A DNA stretch of 64,000 nt from positions 1,970,001-2,034,000 of the forward strand of contig NZ_NRCN01000001.1 in NCBI RefSeq assembly GCF_003130255.1. The letters run 5' to 3'. Made by a program: the position numbers and the translations under genes. How positions within the stretch are numbered: position 1 is the stretch's first letter; each line of letters starts with the position of its first letter. Below the pieces are notes generated by a model. It worked only from the letters and a program-made list of their open reading frames with translations, searched no databases and had not been told where the DNA came from. This DNA is from Aggregatibacter kilianii. GTDB taxonomy: Bacteria; Pseudomonadota; Gammaproteobacteria; Enterobacterales; Pasteurellaceae. Below, one piece after another: positions 9,916 through 18,837 of this stretch.

Positions 9916-10607
9916 TGTCTTATCTTATTTATGCTTATACCATTTTGACCATCCTTGCCTTTGCCTTGGCGATAACCATTAATAAACGCTGGAAATCGGT
10001 AGTGCTAAATAGCTTTGTGCTGACGGTGATTATTTTAGTGGTGGTGTTGCTTGCATTTCATGTGCCTTATGACACCTATATGGCCGGTAATGCGCCACTC
10101 AATAATTTATTGGGGGTGAGTATTGTCGCATTGGCGGTGCCGTTATATGAACAAATTCGTCAAATTGGTCGTCATTGGCAAATCATTTTGATTACCACCG
10201 TGTCTGCTTCCCTTTTATCTATGATTAGCGGCGCAGTATTGGCATTACTTCTGGGTGCGAAACCGGATATTGTGGCCACCATTTTGCCGAAATCTATTAC
10301 TACGCCGATTGCTATGGCCGTGTCTGAAAATTTAGGCGGGATCCCTTCTGTTGCTGCGGTTGGCGTGGTGGTTGCCGGTTTGCAAGGTTCAATTTTTGGT
10401 TATCTGCTCTTAAAAAAAATCGGTTTGAAAAATCAAGAAGCTATCGGTTTATCCGTCGGGGCGATTTCTCATGCGTTAGGTACGGTGAGTTGCATGGAAA
10501 ATAATGCAAAAGCCGGTAGTTACAGTTCCATTTCCTTAGTATTGTGCGGTATCATTAGCTCAATTTTGGCACCTCTTGTCTTCAAATTGATCTACGCAAT
10601 GGTATAA
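9915..10607 (+). CDS. lrgB: LrgB/CidB family membrane protein
   Basis: 230 aa polytopic membrane protein of the LrgB family. The [23 protein letters not shown] segment is diagnostic, and about seven hydrophobic stretches are visible. A strong AAGGAGG site lies inside the end of lrgA and the start overlaps its stop (TAATG). It works with LrgA in the same membrane complex or pathway. Confidence 0.92.
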   Translation: MSYLIYAYTILTILAFALAITINKRWKSVVLNSFVLTVIILVVVLLAFHVPYDTYMAGNAPLNNLLGVSIVALAVPLYEQIRQIGRHWQIILITTVSASLLSMISGAVLALLLGAKPDIVATILPKSITTPIAMAVSENLGGIPSVAAVGVVVAGLQGSIFGYLLLKKIGLKNQEAIGLSVGAISHALGTVSCMENNAKAGSYSSISLVLCGIISSILAPLVFKLIYAMV

Positions 10608-10615
10608 AGCACATC

Positions 10616-11968
10616 ATGAAACAATCCATCGATCCGTGTTGGCAACAACGTTTTGTCGCCGATCAACCTCGGGAAAAAGATCATCGTCCGCCGTTTCGTC
10701 GCGATCGCGGACGTATTTTACATTCTGCCGCCTTCCGTTGCTTACAGGCAAAAACTCAAATTCATGCCGTAGGCGAAAATGATTTTTATCGCACCCGGTT
10801 AACTCATTCTTTGGAAGTAGCGCAAATCGGCAGCAGCCTTGTGGCACAACTAAAATTTGCCGAAGCCTTTGCCACCTTAGCGCAGCAACTTTCTACCGAT
10901 ACAAGCGAGTTGAAACAACAACTTAGCCCTTTATTACCGACCAATGATTTAATCGAAAGTTTATGTTTCGCCCACGATATCGGCCACCCGCCTTTCGGCC
11001 ACGGTGGCGAAGTGGCGCTTAATTATATGATGAGAAACAACGGTGGTTTTGAGGGCAATGCGCAGACCTTTCGTTTGCTCACCAAACTTGAACCTTACAC
11101 CTTAAATGCCGGTATGAATTTAACCCGTCGTACCATTCTCGGCATAGTGAAATACCCGACCATTTTGGACGAGTCCTCCGCTCAATATGCTCAGCTAGCC
11201 GAAAGCCAACATAGCGATCCCCGTTATGTCAAAATTGCCGACTGGCGGCCGGGGAAAGGATTATTCCGTGACGATCTTCACATGTTTAACTGGTTGCTCG
11301 AGCCGCTTTCTGAAAGTGATCGTGCATTATTCGGTTCACTCCAAAAAGTGCGGTCAAATCCGCAAGAGATTTTAAAGACCCGTTTTAAATCCCTCGACTG
11401 TAGCATTATGGAACTGGCGGATGACATCGCTTATGGCGTGCATGATTTGGAGGATGCGATCGTAGTCGGCGTGGTCAATGTTCAACAATGGCAAGAAGCC
11501 TTGGATGAACTGAAAAACGGCCAATCGGATTGGATGCGACAACATATCGAGGACATCAGCAAAAACCTATTTTCCGATCAACATTATTTACGCAAAAACG
11601 CTATCGGGGCGTTGGTAAATTATTTCATCACCAATGCGCGTTGGAAAATTCAACCTGAGTTTAGCGATCCGCTATTGCGTTATAACGCCGAATTACCGTC
11701 GGAAGTGGTGAGTGTATTAAAAGTATTCAAAAATTTTGTACAGAAATACGTGATCAATAATGTGGAAACGCAACGCGTGGAATACAAAGGTCAGCGCATT
11801 TTGACGGAAATGTTCCAAATTTTTGAATCAGATCCGCAACGCTTGCTTCCAACCAACACCGCCAATCGCTGGCGAAACGCGGAAGAAAACGGTAAAAAAC
11901 GCGTGATTTGCGATTACATTGCCGGTATGTCTGACGCTTACGCGCTGAAAGCCTATCAGCAACTTTAA
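10616..11968 (+). CDS. dgt: dGTPase-like deoxynucleoside triphosphate triphosphohydrolase
   Basis: 450 aa HD-domain enzyme. The metal-binding residues appear as [14 protein letters not shown] (first His), [16 protein letters not shown] (HD pair plus the family-typical GHPPFGH) and [17 protein letters not shown] (final Asp). It hydrolyses dNTPs to deoxynucleoside plus triphosphate, controlling dNTP pools. The start ATG is 8 nt after lrgB, suggesting read-through. An uptake signal lies inside the gene near 11345 and another just after the stop. The length matches the shorter dGTPase-like group rather than the 505-aa E. coli Dgt. Confidence 0.9.
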   Translation: MKQSIDPCWQQRFVADQPREKDHRPPFRRDRGRILHSAAFRCLQAKTQIHAVGENDFYRTRLTHSLEVAQIGSSLVAQLKFAEAFATLAQQLSTDTSELKQQLSPLLPTNDLIESLCFAHDIGHPPFGHGGEVALNYMMRNNGGFEGNAQTFRLLTKLEPYTLNAGMNLTRRTILGIVKYPTILDESSAQYAQLAESQHSDPRYVKIADWRPGKGLFRDDLHMFNWLLEPLSESDRALFGSLQKVRSNPQEILKTRFKSLDCSIMELADDIAYGVHDLEDAIVVGVVNVQQWQEALDELKNGQSDWMRQHIEDISKNLFSDQHYLRKNAIGALVNYFITNARWKIQPEFSDPLLRYNAELPSEVVSVLKVFKNFVQKYVINNVETQRVEYKGQRILTEMFQIFESDPQRLLPTNTANRWRNAEENGKKRVICDYIAGMSDAYALKAYQQL

Positions 11969-11994
11969 AGTGCGGTCGTTATTTATCATAAATG

Positions 11995-12038
11995 TGAAAT
12001 GGCGGTTACTGAGCTTGTCGCAGCATAAGTCATTTCAT
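11995..12038. repeat. REP-like palindrome upstream of uup
   Basis: TGAAATGGCGGTTACTGAGC, then TTGTCG, ending CATTTCA, forms an imperfect 44-bp palindrome centred on the GAGCTTGTCG core. A second copy in the same orientation lies downstream of uup at 14094-14139. Confidence 0.6.
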
Positions 12039-12069
12039 GACTATTTTTTTCATTTTTAAAGGATTTTTT

Positions 12070-14013
12070 GTGGCACTTATCAGCTTAACCAACGGATATC
12101 TTTCTTTCAGCGACGCCCCTTTATTGGATCATGCGGAGTTACATATCGAACCTAACGAACGCGTTTGTTTAGTCGGGCGCAACGGCGCAGGCAAATCTAC
12201 GTTGCTTAAAATCATTGCCGGCGATGTCATCATGGATGACGGCAAAGTGCAGTATGAAAAAGACTTGGTCGTGTCCCGTTTAGAGCAGGATCCGCCACGT
12301 CATGCGGAAGGCAACGTGTTTGATTATGTGGCGGAAGGTATTGAGCATTTGGCGGATTTATTGAAGGAATATCATCATATTTCCGTGCAACTGGAGCAGC
12401 ATTACAGCGATCAGACGTTAAATCAGCTTGCCCAAATTCAAGCGAAATTGGAACACGCTAATGGCTGGCAATTTGAAAATAAGATTAATGAAGTATTACA
12501 AAAACTGGAATTAAATCCGGAAACTAAACTTGCCGATTTGTCCGGTGGTTGGTTGCGCAAAGCCGCTTTGGCGCGTGCCTTGGTGTGTAACCCGGATGTG
12601 TTGTTGTTAGATGAGCCGACTAACCATTTGGACGTAGATGCCATCGAATGGTTGGAAAATTTCCTGATGGAGTTTGGCGGTAGCATCGTGTTTATTTCCC
12701 ACGACCGTTCTTTCATTCGCAAAATGGCGACTCGCATCGTGGATTTGGATCGCGGCAAATTGGTGTCTTATCCCGGTAACTACGATTTATATCTCTCCAC
12801 CAAAGAAGAAAACTTGCGGGTAGAAGCGTTACAAAATGAGTTATTTGATAAACGCTTGGCACAAGAAGAAGTATGGATTCGCCAAGGCATCAAAGCCCGT
12901 CGCACCCGTAACGAAGGACGCGTGCGCGCGTTAAAAGCCATGCGCGAAGAACGTCGCCAACGCCGTGACGTGATGGGCACCGCAAAATTGCAATTAGACA
13001 CCTCCAGCCGTTCCGGCAAAATCGTGTTTGAAATGGAAAACGTCAGTTACGACATTGACGGCAAACAATTACTTAAAGATTTTAACACCACCATTTTACG
13101 CGGCGACAAAATCGCTTTAGTTGGCCCGAACGGGTGTGGCAAAACCACCTTTATCAAATTGCTACTCGGCGAAATTCAACCGACAAACGGCTCCATTCGT
13201 TGTGGTACCAAATTGGAGATTGCTTATTTTGATCAATATCGCGCTGATCTCGATCCGGAAAAATCCGTGATGGATAACGTTGCCGACGGTAAGCAGGACG
13301 TGGAAGTCAACGGCATCAAGCGCCATGTGTTGGGTTATTTACAAGATTTCTTGTTCCCACCAAAACGCGCTATGACGCCGGTAAAAGCCCTCTCCGGTGG
13401 TGAACGCAATCGTCTGTTATTAGCAAAATTATTATTAAAACCGAATAATTTATTGATTCTCGACGAACCGACCAATGACTTGGACGTAGAAACCTTGGAG
13501 CTCTTGGAAGAAATCCTCACCGACTACCAAGGCACATTGCTCATCGTCAGCCACGATCGTCAATTCATCGATAACACCGCGACGGAATGCTACATCTTTG
13601 AAGGCGACGGCGTGCTGAATAAATATGTCGGCGGCTTCTTCGATGCCAAACAGCAACAAGCCAATTATTTTGCTCAAAAAGCTGAACAGGATGCTGTAAA
13701 ACAGAAAAAAGTTGAGCCAAAAAAAGAAGAAAGTGCAGTGGAAAATAAAGCTGTTTCTAATAAACCAAAATCCGTCAAACTTTCTTACAAAGAACAGCGC
13801 GAACTGGAACAGCTCCCGCAACTGTTGGAAGATTTAGAAGAAAAAATCACCGCACTTCAAACTGAAATCGGCGACCCGAATTTCTTCCAACAATCCCACG
13901 ACATCACCGACGCCAAACTGAAAGCCCTGGCTGACGCCGAAGCTGAACTGGAAACGGCGTTTATGCGTTGGGAAGAATTGGAAGAAAAGAAAAATTTGGC
14001 GGAAGGGAAGTAG
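12070..14013 (+). CDS. uup: ABC-F family ATPase Uup
   Basis: 647 aa from GTG at 12070, which has AAAGGA upstream and gives the usual ALISLTNGYLSF start; the open frame extends upstream to 12037 without a good ribosome site. Two ABC domains are present: Walker A GRNGAGKST and GPNGCGKTT, signatures LSGGWLRK and LSGGERNR, Walker B VLLLDEP and LLILDEP. A linker rich in Arg lies between them, followed by the C-terminal coiled coil (about the last 75 residues) that binds DNA in Uup. There are no membrane segments. Uup is linked to ribosome function and to reduced precise excision of transposons. Confidence 0.93.
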   Translation: MALISLTNGYLSFSDAPLLDHAELHIEPNERVCLVGRNGAGKSTLLKIIAGDVIMDDGKVQYEKDLVVSRLEQDPPRHAEGNVFDYVAEGIEHLADLLKEYHHISVQLEQHYSDQTLNQLAQIQAKLEHANGWQFENKINEVLQKLELNPETKLADLSGGWLRKAALARALVCNPDVLLLDEPTNHLDVDAIEWLENFLMEFGGSIVFISHDRSFIRKMATRIVDLDRGKLVSYPGNYDLYLSTKEENLRVEALQNELFDKRLAQEEVWIRQGIKARRTRNEGRVRALKAMREERRQRRDVMGTAKLQLDTSSRSGKIVFEMENVSYDIDGKQLLKDFNTTILRGDKIALVGPNGCGKTTFIKLLLGEIQPTNGSIRCGTKLEIAYFDQYRADLDPEKSVMDNVADGKQDVEVNGIKRHVLGYLQDFLFPPKRAMTPVKALSGGERNRLLLAKLLLKPNNLLILDEPTNDLDVETLELLEEILTDYQGTLLIVSHDRQFIDNTATECYIFEGDGVLNKYVGGFFDAKQQQANYFAQKAEQDAVKQKKVEPKKEESAVENKAVSNKPKSVKLSYKEQRELEQLPQLLEDLEEKITALQTEIGDPNFFQQSHDITDAKLKALADAEAELETAFMRWEELEEKKNLAEGK

Positions 14014-14093
14014 CCGGTTTCTGTGTATTCAATGAAAGAAAAGTGCGGTCATTTTTCGCGGCGTTTTCAAAATTATGTGGCAGTTGCACAAAG

Positions 14094-14139
14094 CTGAAAT
14101 GACGGTCACTGAGCTTGTCGAAGTGTAAGTTATTTCAGC
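14094..14139. repeat. REP-like palindrome downstream of uup
   Basis: CTGAAATGACGGTCACTGAG ... ending GTTATTTCAG is an imperfect palindrome with a CACT/AGTG inner stem. It is clearly related to 11995-12038. Confidence 0.6.
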
Positions 14140-14264
14140 TTCTCCATCTCACAAAACGAATGCTTCTACAAGCTCGGCAACCGTTTTGTGCTTTTGCTAC
14201 ATAATGCCGGGCGTTTTTAAAACACCAAGAATGTTGACCGCACTTTTTTAACGCCGCAATAGCG

Positions 14265-14310
14265 CAAGCGTCCACGCTTGTGCTTGCTTTGGGACAAGCG
14301 TGGATGCTTG
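14265..14310. repeat. Inverted repeat, possible terminator or repeat element
   Basis: CAAGCGTCCACGCTTGT (14265-14281) pairs with ACAAGCGTGGATGCTTG (14294-14310), 16 of 17 positions. Each arm is itself nearly palindromic. No T run follows, so a simple intrinsic terminator is doubtful. Confidence 0.5.
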
Positions 14311-14469
14311 AACCATCAATATGTTGATAATAATTTTATCCTACCAAACACTCGTTCGCCAAAATGCCACCCCGATCACAGTTTTAAAACCTGCACATTG
14401 ATTAGGCTATTATTCCGTCATAGACTGCATTTGGTTATGCAATCAATACATCCCAATAGGAGAAAAATT

Positions 14470-14709
14470 ATGAAAATTATGGCAGTTTGTGGTTCCGGTT
14501 TAGGAAGCAGTTTTATGATGGAAATGAATGCCAAAAAGGCATTGGCGAAATTGGGTATTGAAGCAGAGGTGAATCACACAGATTTGGCATCGGTATCGGT
14601 GAATGACGCCGATGTGTTTATTATGGCAAGCGATATTGCAGAGAGCAGTTCCATTCCTGCTGAGAAGATCGTCATTGTGAAAAATCTGGTAAGCGTGGCT
14701 GAATTTTGA
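14470..14709 (+). pseudogene. ulaB: PTS ascorbate-type IIB subunit UlaB, 3' end removed by prophage insertion
   Basis: 79 aa here. The start is the ATG at 14470 with AGGAGA upstream. MAVCGSGLGSS carries the phosphoryl-accepting cysteine (Cys7) in the P-loop-like motif of lactose/cellobiose/ascorbate IIB proteins. The frame is cut after AEF at 14706, and the first three prophage bases (TGA) provide the stop. The missing ten residues, EEKLAAYFNR, are encoded at 55224-55253 beyond the prophage, giving an original length of 89 aa. Only the last helix is lost, so some function might remain. The downstream partner ulaA is separated from its promoter by 40.5 kb. Confidence 0.88.
14701..14706. repeat. 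Target-site duplication, left copy
   Basis: GAATTT, repeated at 55218-55223 just beyond the right end. Joining the two flanks through one copy restores an intact ulaB reading frame. Confidence 0.85.
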
Positions 14710-14737
14710 TCCACAGTGATATAAATAATATAGTCTA

Positions 14738-14749
14738 AGCGACATAAAT
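14738..14749. promoter_or_regulatory. Putative terminal transposase-binding motif, left end
   Basis: AGCGACATAAAT begins 32 nt from the left terminus. The inverted counterpart AGCGCAATAAAT begins at the same distance from the right terminus. Equal spacing in mirror orientation is what MuA end sites show. Confidence 0.6.
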
Positions 14750-14841
14750 GGGACTTAGGGGGATAATCCTTGAAGAAGTGGGATGAAGAAAATGAAAAGC
14801 TGTTACAGTATGTGAAAAAGAATAATCATAAAAATAAACAA

Positions 14842-14880
14842 TAAAAAAGGCTCTACAAAATTAGATCAGTAGAGCCGTTA
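14842..14880 (-). terminator. Terminator of the second early operon (after mor)
   Basis: GGCTCTAC and GTAGAGCC form an eight-pair stem, followed on the minus strand by TTTTTTAT. It is the last element of the leftward early region before the prophage end. Confidence 0.85.
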
Positions 14881-14882
14881 TT

Positions 14883-15233
14883 TTATATGAACATGTCAGG
14901 TTGCTTCTCTTTAATTATCCTATCCTGCACGCGCTTAACAATCTTCCGCAAAGCATTCTCAGTCAGATTATAACGACGTCCAAGTTCGCCCCAATTGCGA
15001 CCGTTGAAACTGTTATAAATATCCAAGTCACGTTGAGCAATCTTATATCTGTAATCTTTAGGAAAGCATATAACTTGTCCGGCATATTCTTCACTTAAAC
15101 AGTTGGCAACGCTGACGCCAATCTGCTCACAAATGTCCTGCCCTAAGTTGTAATTTTTACATAGCGCAATCACCAACAATTCGATTTCTTCCAGCAATTC
15201 GTGGCGGCGGATTTGCATTAGCGACTCTTTCAT
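14883..15233 (-). CDS. mor: Mor-family transcription activator
   Basis: 116 aa. The C-terminal half, VICFPKDYRYKIAQRDLDIY followed by WGELGRRYNLTENALRKIVK, is the Mor/C helix-turn-helix with its preceding strand-loop. Mu Mor is a dimeric activator of the middle promoter and works with host RNA polymerase. Here it is the last gene of the second early operon, so it would be made only after derepression and could then switch on rightward lysis/structural promoters. AAGGGG overlaps the gemA stop. Confidence 0.9.
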   Translation of the reverse strand: MKESLMQIRRHELLEEIELLVIALCKNYNLGQDICEQIGVSVANCLSEEYAGQVICFPKDYRYKIAQRDLDIYNSFNGRNWGELGRRYNLTENALRKIVKRVQDRIIKEKQPDMFI

Positions 15234-15236
15234 AAA

Positions 15237-15707
15237 TTACCCCTTAATCATTCGTTTCTGCCATTGTTTAAGGCGTTCCAATACTATAGACGCCTGCTCA
15301 TTGTTGAGCCAACTCACGAATGGAATCGGCTCACCTTGTGCATTTTTAGCGATATTTTTAACGAACGCATTCAAACCGTCCTCACTGCGGTCGCGGATAA
15401 TGCTGGCGTCCGCCATTTCGATCCATTTCGCGCGGATCTTTTTAACGATATTGCTACTCACTGTGGCGGAACTTGGCGGCGACTTGCGTTTACCATCTTT
15501 AAAACGTCCTCCGGAAACCTGGAACCCGCGTTTTTTCATGGCATCTACGACCTTATTTAACTCAATCAAATTCATCTGCGTGCAACTATCTTTACACACC
15601 GTATTAACAAGAAAAAGGCGATACACCTCTTTATCCATCTGTAACTTACTTTTCCCAATGTGTATAAGCTGAATTAATTGCTTTCTTCGCGCTTCTTTTT
15701 GGTCCAT
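15237..15707 (-). CDS. gemA: GemA-like (Mu gp16) regulatory protein
   Basis: 156 aa. The N-terminal RRKQLIQLIHIGKSKLQMDKEVYRLFL and MNLIELNKVVDAMKKRGFQ are hallmarks of the GemA/DUF1018 family, which in Mu affects host gene expression and DNA supercoiling. The C-terminal half (about 85-150) is a basic helical region. It has a GAGAGGA ribosome site and lies immediately upstream of mor in the same operon. Confidence 0.87.
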   Translation of the reverse strand: MDQKEARRKQLIQLIHIGKSKLQMDKEVYRLFLVNTVCKDSCTQMNLIELNKVVDAMKKRGFQVSGGRFKDGKRKSPPSSATVSSNIVKKIRAKWIEMADASIIRDRSEDGLNAFVKNIAKNAQGEPIPFVSWLNNEQASIVLERLKQWQKRMIKG

Positions 15708-15733
15708 TTTTTGTCCTCTCCGTCATATGACTA

Positions 15734-15755
15734 AGCCTTCTCTCGCGAGAAGGCT
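15734..15755. repeat. Perfect 22-bp palindrome upstream of gemA
   Basis: AGCCTTCTCTC followed by its complement GAGAGAAGGCT arranged about CGCG forms a strong hairpin with no T run. It may be an RNA-processing or attenuation structure between DUF551 and gemA, or a protein-binding site. Confidence 0.55.
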
Positions 15756-15765
15756 GAATGATATG

Positions 15766-15825
15766 TTAGCTTTTAAGTTAGCTTTCAAGTTAGCTTTCAA
15801 GTTAGCTTTCAAGTTAGCTTTCAAG
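15766..15825. repeat. Tandem repeat, five copies of a 12-mer
   Basis: Unit TTAGCTTTCAAG; the first copy has one change (TTTTAAG). It sits in the gap between the DUF551 gene and gemA, so it would be in the untranslated part of the leftward transcript. Copy number could vary by slippage. Confidence 0.9.
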
Positions 15826-15833
15826 AATAAAGG

Positions 15834-16109
15834 CTATTCCGAAGGCGGTTGTGGTAATGGTTGCCAGTGTGACACTTCAATTTCTATGTCTATCATTCCT
15901 AATTCATCCAATTCCCAATAAGGGATTAATCCACCTTCCTCATCTACCTTTTCATCTAATAAATACCATCCAAAATCAACAAACCAATTCACACCATCCT
16001 CGGTATAATAAATTAAGTGTCTATTGTTCGAATTGCGTGATTCTTCACTTGTATCAAATGGCTCAGGCAACCGCTCCGAACACTTAATCCAGCCATTGTT
16101 TTCGCTCAT
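15834..16109 (-). CDS. DUF551 domain protein
   Basis: 91 aa. It begins with WIKCSERLPEP and ends with VSHWQPLPQPP, the two ends of the DUF551 family found in many phages. No biochemical function is established. The start overlaps the stop of the HD hydrolase gene (TAATG) and the GAGGAG site lies inside that gene. It is acidic in the middle, with several aromatic residues. Confidence 0.85.
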   Translation of the reverse strand: MSENNGWIKCSERLPEPFDTSEESRNSNNRHLIYYTEDGVNWFVDFGWYLLDEKVDEEGGLIPYWELDELGMIDIEIEVSHWQPLPQPPSE

Positions 16110-16687
16110 TATTTAATCTCCTCAAGTCCCAAATTTAAAGTTTTGTTGTAGTAGTTAAAAGCATTCTTAAATTGTCTTCTGCTGTCATCACACCAGTCTT
16201 CTGGCGAAACAGGGACACTATAAAGACCGTATAAAAAATTCCAGTGTCCTTCGAGTTCCGGTGGCGTATTAATAAAAGCCTGCTTTTCTGCTTTTAGCGC
16301 TAATAAATCAGCGGTTTTTACCAGCTCTTTCATTTTTGGCGTCATCTTAATGCCAAATTTCTCCTGAATAACTCGCTCAAATTCCTTCTCGATTAATTTA
16401 TATTCGGGTAGTAAGTTTTTAAGTGGTGTTGGCACATCGCCTAAATAAGCTTCTTGTGCGTCATGCATTAACACTGCAAATATCGTCTTTTCGTCGGCTT
16501 TGAGGAATATTTTTGCAATCATTGCGGCGTAAACGCTGTGATCTAAAACTGAATAATGTCTATCTAATTTGCCACCAAATCGCGGGATCATTGCTAAATG
16601 ATGAATAATGTCATCAATATGGATGTCGCTATTTTGTGGGTTAGCAAAGTCGATTAAACGGTTGCCGTGTGTGATAAATATGCTCAT
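16109..16687 (-). CDS. Phage HD-domain phosphohydrolase (YfbR-like)
   Basis: 192 aa. HD-superfamily metal ligands are seen in YSVLDHSV (about residue 48), LMHDAQEAYLGDVPTPLK (about 73-90) and VKTADLLALKAEKQ (about 126-139). This arrangement is that of YfbR-like 5'-nucleotidases and phage HD hydrolases acting on (deoxy)nucleotides; the substrate is unproven. It is cotranscribed with its neighbours with no gap. It may adjust nucleotide pools during replicative transposition. Confidence 0.82.
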   Translation of the reverse strand: MSIFITHGNRLIDFANPQNSDIHIDDIIHHLAMIPRFGGKLDRHYSVLDHSVYAAMIAKIFLKADEKTIFAVLMHDAQEAYLGDVPTPLKNLLPEYKLIEKEFERVIQEKFGIKMTPKMKELVKTADLLALKAEKQAFINTPPELEGHWNFLYGLYSVPVSPEDWCDDSRRQFKNAFNYYNKTLNLGLEEIK

Positions 16688-16689
16688 TT

Positions 16690-17250
16690 TTATTTTCCTT
16701 GTAACATCAAAAATTCACTTTGTTTGATTTCCGTTAAACACTCAGGGATTAACGGGAAGTCATCCCCACCAAATCCTTCTGATTTAGCTGGTATCTTCGC
16801 AATAAAGTGATCGCTTGCCACACCGCAGACTGCAATATATGCCATGCGGTCCCCCATCACCCAACAACTAATACCCAACTTAAGGAGCATAAAATCATTA
16901 AAACTTGGGTATTTCATGAGTATTTGTCTAATGGCTTGGATTTTGGCGTTAAACGCCTTGCCGGCTTTGGTGCGATTGTTGCCTGTAATATTCACTTTCT
17001 CACCGGGAAGTATTTCAAATTTATAGGTTTTATCCTCTTTGATTTTTTCAAATTCGGGATTGTTTGCATGACACACAATGCCCGAGATGCCATTTTCACT
17101 GCCGCGCCAAAACTCATAAAACGGGATAGTGTCAAAAATTACGTTTAATTCTTTGTTTCGTTGTTCGTGGTCGATATGCCATTGTTGATAATGAGATTTA
17201 ACCGGTTCAACAGTTAATGCACATTTAAAATATCTAAATTCAGGTTTCAT
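16690..17250 (-). CDS. Hypothetical phage protein
   Basis: 186 aa, family not firmly recognised; it may belong to the DUF5420 group of Pasteurellaceae phages, but this is from memory. It is a soluble, mixed alpha/beta-looking protein with no membrane segment. AAGGAG precedes the ATG. It lies between a winged-helix-like protein and the HD hydrolase in the second early operon. Confidence 0.7.
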   Translation of the reverse strand: MKPEFRYFKCALTVEPVKSHYQQWHIDHEQRNKELNVIFDTIPFYEFWRGSENGISGIVCHANNPEFEKIKEDKTYKFEILPGEKVNITGNNRTKAGKAFNAKIQAIRQILMKYPSFNDFMLLKLGISCWVMGDRMAYIAVCGVASDHFIAKIPAKSEGFGGDDFPLIPECLTEIKQSEFLMLQGK

Positions 17251-17260
17251 ATTTACTCCT

Positions 17261-17722
17261 TTAATAAGCGGGATATTGGCTTCTCAAAATCCGATAACAA
17301 TTTGTCTTTAACTCAAAAACACTTCTCGGCAGAGCGTTAATAGGTAAGGTTTTACATGCTTTTCCGGTTGCATCCATTCCATATGGCACACCGATAGCTC
17401 GCCAACATCGTGCGGCTTGTACCGCTGCGTCTTTAATTACCCCTGAGTTAATCACAAAGCTATTTGGCCCAATGCGTTGTAACAAAATACCTTGCGCCAT
17501 AAGCTTTTTAACCCGTCGTCTAAATTGAGTTTCGCTTAATCCGGAGCCGGCAATAAGTTGGCTTACGCTCAATATGGCAAAGTCTTCTGCCTTTTTCTCG
17601 GCTTGGTCGTCGCTATACGTGCCAACATTGCTACCGATATAAGTTACCAAGGTGCTTTGTGCGATGCGGTCTAATGTTTCATCCCAGATATATTCCAGGA
17701 TATGTTCATCTAGCACTTTCAT
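17261..17722 (-). CDS. Putative winged-helix DNA-binding phage protein
   Basis: 153 aa. The middle part, LSVSQLIAGSGLSETQFRRRVKKLMAQGILLQRIGPNSFVIN, reads like a winged helix: recognition helix followed by a two-stranded wing. The C-terminus contains several cysteines without a clear zinc pattern. GAGGAG precedes the ATG. The role is unknown; an early transcription or replication accessory factor is plausible from its location. Confidence 0.65.
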   Translation of the reverse strand: MKVLDEHILEYIWDETLDRIAQSTLVTYIGSNVGTYSDDQAEKKAEDFAILSVSQLIAGSGLSETQFRRRVKKLMAQGILLQRIGPNSFVINSGVIKDAAVQAARCWRAIGVPYGMDATGKACKTLPINALPRSVFELKTNCYRILRSQYPAY

Positions 17723-17724
17723 AT

Positions 17725-18276
17725 TTACTCCTCAACCAATTCAACATCTTCAAATTTCACAACATACCCGCCTTGTCGTTCTGTTTTACCTTGTTGTTCC
17801 ATTTGCTTGTTGTATTCCTCTTGTTTAGCCGTTAATACACAGTATCTAGCAGGTTCATATTCGTAGATTTGGTTAATGACTCCCATAGTTTCGCTGTAGC
17901 AGCGGGATAGGAGGCGGACTTTTGCACCAACCGGGAAAGGTGGTTCAATATTGTTATCTTTCACCCATTGCTGTTCTTTTTCTGTGAGTTTTTGGCGAAC
18001 GAATGAGCCAAAATGTTGGATATTGCCCCAAAGCTCCTGCGTAAAATCCCACGAATAATCTCTAATGAGGGTGTTAATCATGTCTTCAGGGTCATCATAT
18101 AAGTAAAACTCCTCAATCAACGCTTCATAAAGGCCATCGCGAAATTCTTCCGCCCACACGGCGTCTTCATGGTAAGAATCCGGATAATATTTTTGGATAA
18201 ATTCATGCACGGTCTGTACATCAAATCCGTAGTCTAAATAAGTCGGTCTTGGTACCGGCGGAATATATCTTTTCAT
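17725..18276 (-). CDS. Hypothetical acidic phage protein
   Basis: 183 aa. The N-terminal half is acidic and aromatic-rich. The C-terminal part, PPFPVGAKVRLLSRCYSETM followed by ARYCVLTAKQ and GGYVVKFEDVELV, looks like a small beta-barrel (SH3/KOW-like). No known family is assigned. It ends 2 nt before the winged-helix gene, in a tight operon. Confidence 0.65.
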   Translation of the reverse strand: MKRYIPPVPRPTYLDYGFDVQTVHEFIQKYYPDSYHEDAVWAEEFRDGLYEALIEEFYLYDDPEDMINTLIRDYSWDFTQELWGNIQHFGSFVRQKLTEKEQQWVKDNNIEPPFPVGAKVRLLSRCYSETMGVINQIYEYEPARYCVLTAKQEEYNKQMEQQGKTERQGGYVVKFEDVELVEE

Positions 18277-18287
18277 GTTGTTTTTCC

Positions 18288-18662
18288 TTATTGCTCAAGT
18301 ATCGGCGTAATTTCCCAGGCTACATGTTTCATTTCTCGGCTTGCGGTTTGTAACATCAGCAAGCACTCTTGTTCTTTGTCGTCCAGCCACATTTCTTTTG
18401 CCATCTCAATCTGTTCCATTATGTTCGCTAGTTGCCTGGTAATACTGTCCTTTTCGTCGCTCGCTTTTAAATATTTCGCTAATTCATCTCTATATTTACC
18501 TTCCAGTGTTAGTAAGGTTTCGCGGTCTATGTTATCTAAACATCCATTAATTTGATGAGCATGGACGATGGATGACATTACATTGCGCTCATAATTATTT
18601 AGTTTCCAAACGTTCAGCATATTTTTCGCGCGTTTTGCTTCATATTTATCAGGTGTCCACAT
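18288..18662 (-). CDS. Hypothetical coiled-coil phage protein
   Basis: 124 aa from the ATG at 18662, which has GGAGGA upstream; the longer frame to 18683 would need a TTG without a ribosome site. It is highly helical with charged heptad-like stretches (residues about 45-95). The ATG follows the stop of the 54-aa gene by one base. Function unknown. Confidence 0.65.
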   Translation of the reverse strand: MWTPDKYEAKRAKNMLNVWKLNNYERNVMSSIVHAHQINGCLDNIDRETLLTLEGKYRDELAKYLKASDEKDSITRQLANIMEQIEMAKEMWLDDKEQECLLMLQTASREMKHVAWEITPILEQ

Positions 18663-18663
18663 A

Positions 18664-18828
18664 TCAGATCTCCTCCGTTTCAATCACGTCATCAATTTCA
18701 GTAATCGTGTGCGGCATGGCGTTAACATCAATCTCATTTAAATCAAGTTTATTTAACGCTTCGCTTATAGATTCCGCCTCCACGGTGACTTCAACCATGC
18801 AATAAAGGCGTGCTACATATTTCGGCAT
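18664..18828 (-). CDS. Small hypothetical phage protein (54 aa)
   Basis: 54 aa, begins MPKYVARLYCMVEV and ends ITEIDDVIETEEI. An excellent AGGAGGACA ribosome site overlaps the end of the ANR gene, and its stop is directly followed by the start of the next gene. The N-terminus is strand-like and the rest is acidic. Coupling on both sides argues that it is real. Confidence 0.7.
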   Translation of the reverse strand: MPKYVARLYCMVEVTVEAESISEALNKLDLNEIDVNAMPHTITEIDDVIETEEI

Positions 18829-18837
18829 GTTGTCCTC

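Larger units (their letters stand above)
14014..14469. other. Repeat-rich intergenic region between uup and ulaB
   Basis: No gene is supported. It contains uptake signals in opposite orientation near 14041 and 14235, a REP-like palindrome (14094-14139) and an inverted repeat (14265-14281 with 14294-14310). The ulaB promoter must be in the last 150 bp. Confidence 0.6.

Noticed and set aside
14770-14844. 24-codon frame starting with TTG just inside the prophage left end
   Set aside because: A lysine/asparagine-rich short frame without conservation evidence; this region is expected to hold transposase sites.
15766-15825. CRISPR-like array
   Set aside because: The five 12-bp units are contiguous with no spacers; no Cas genes are in the window.
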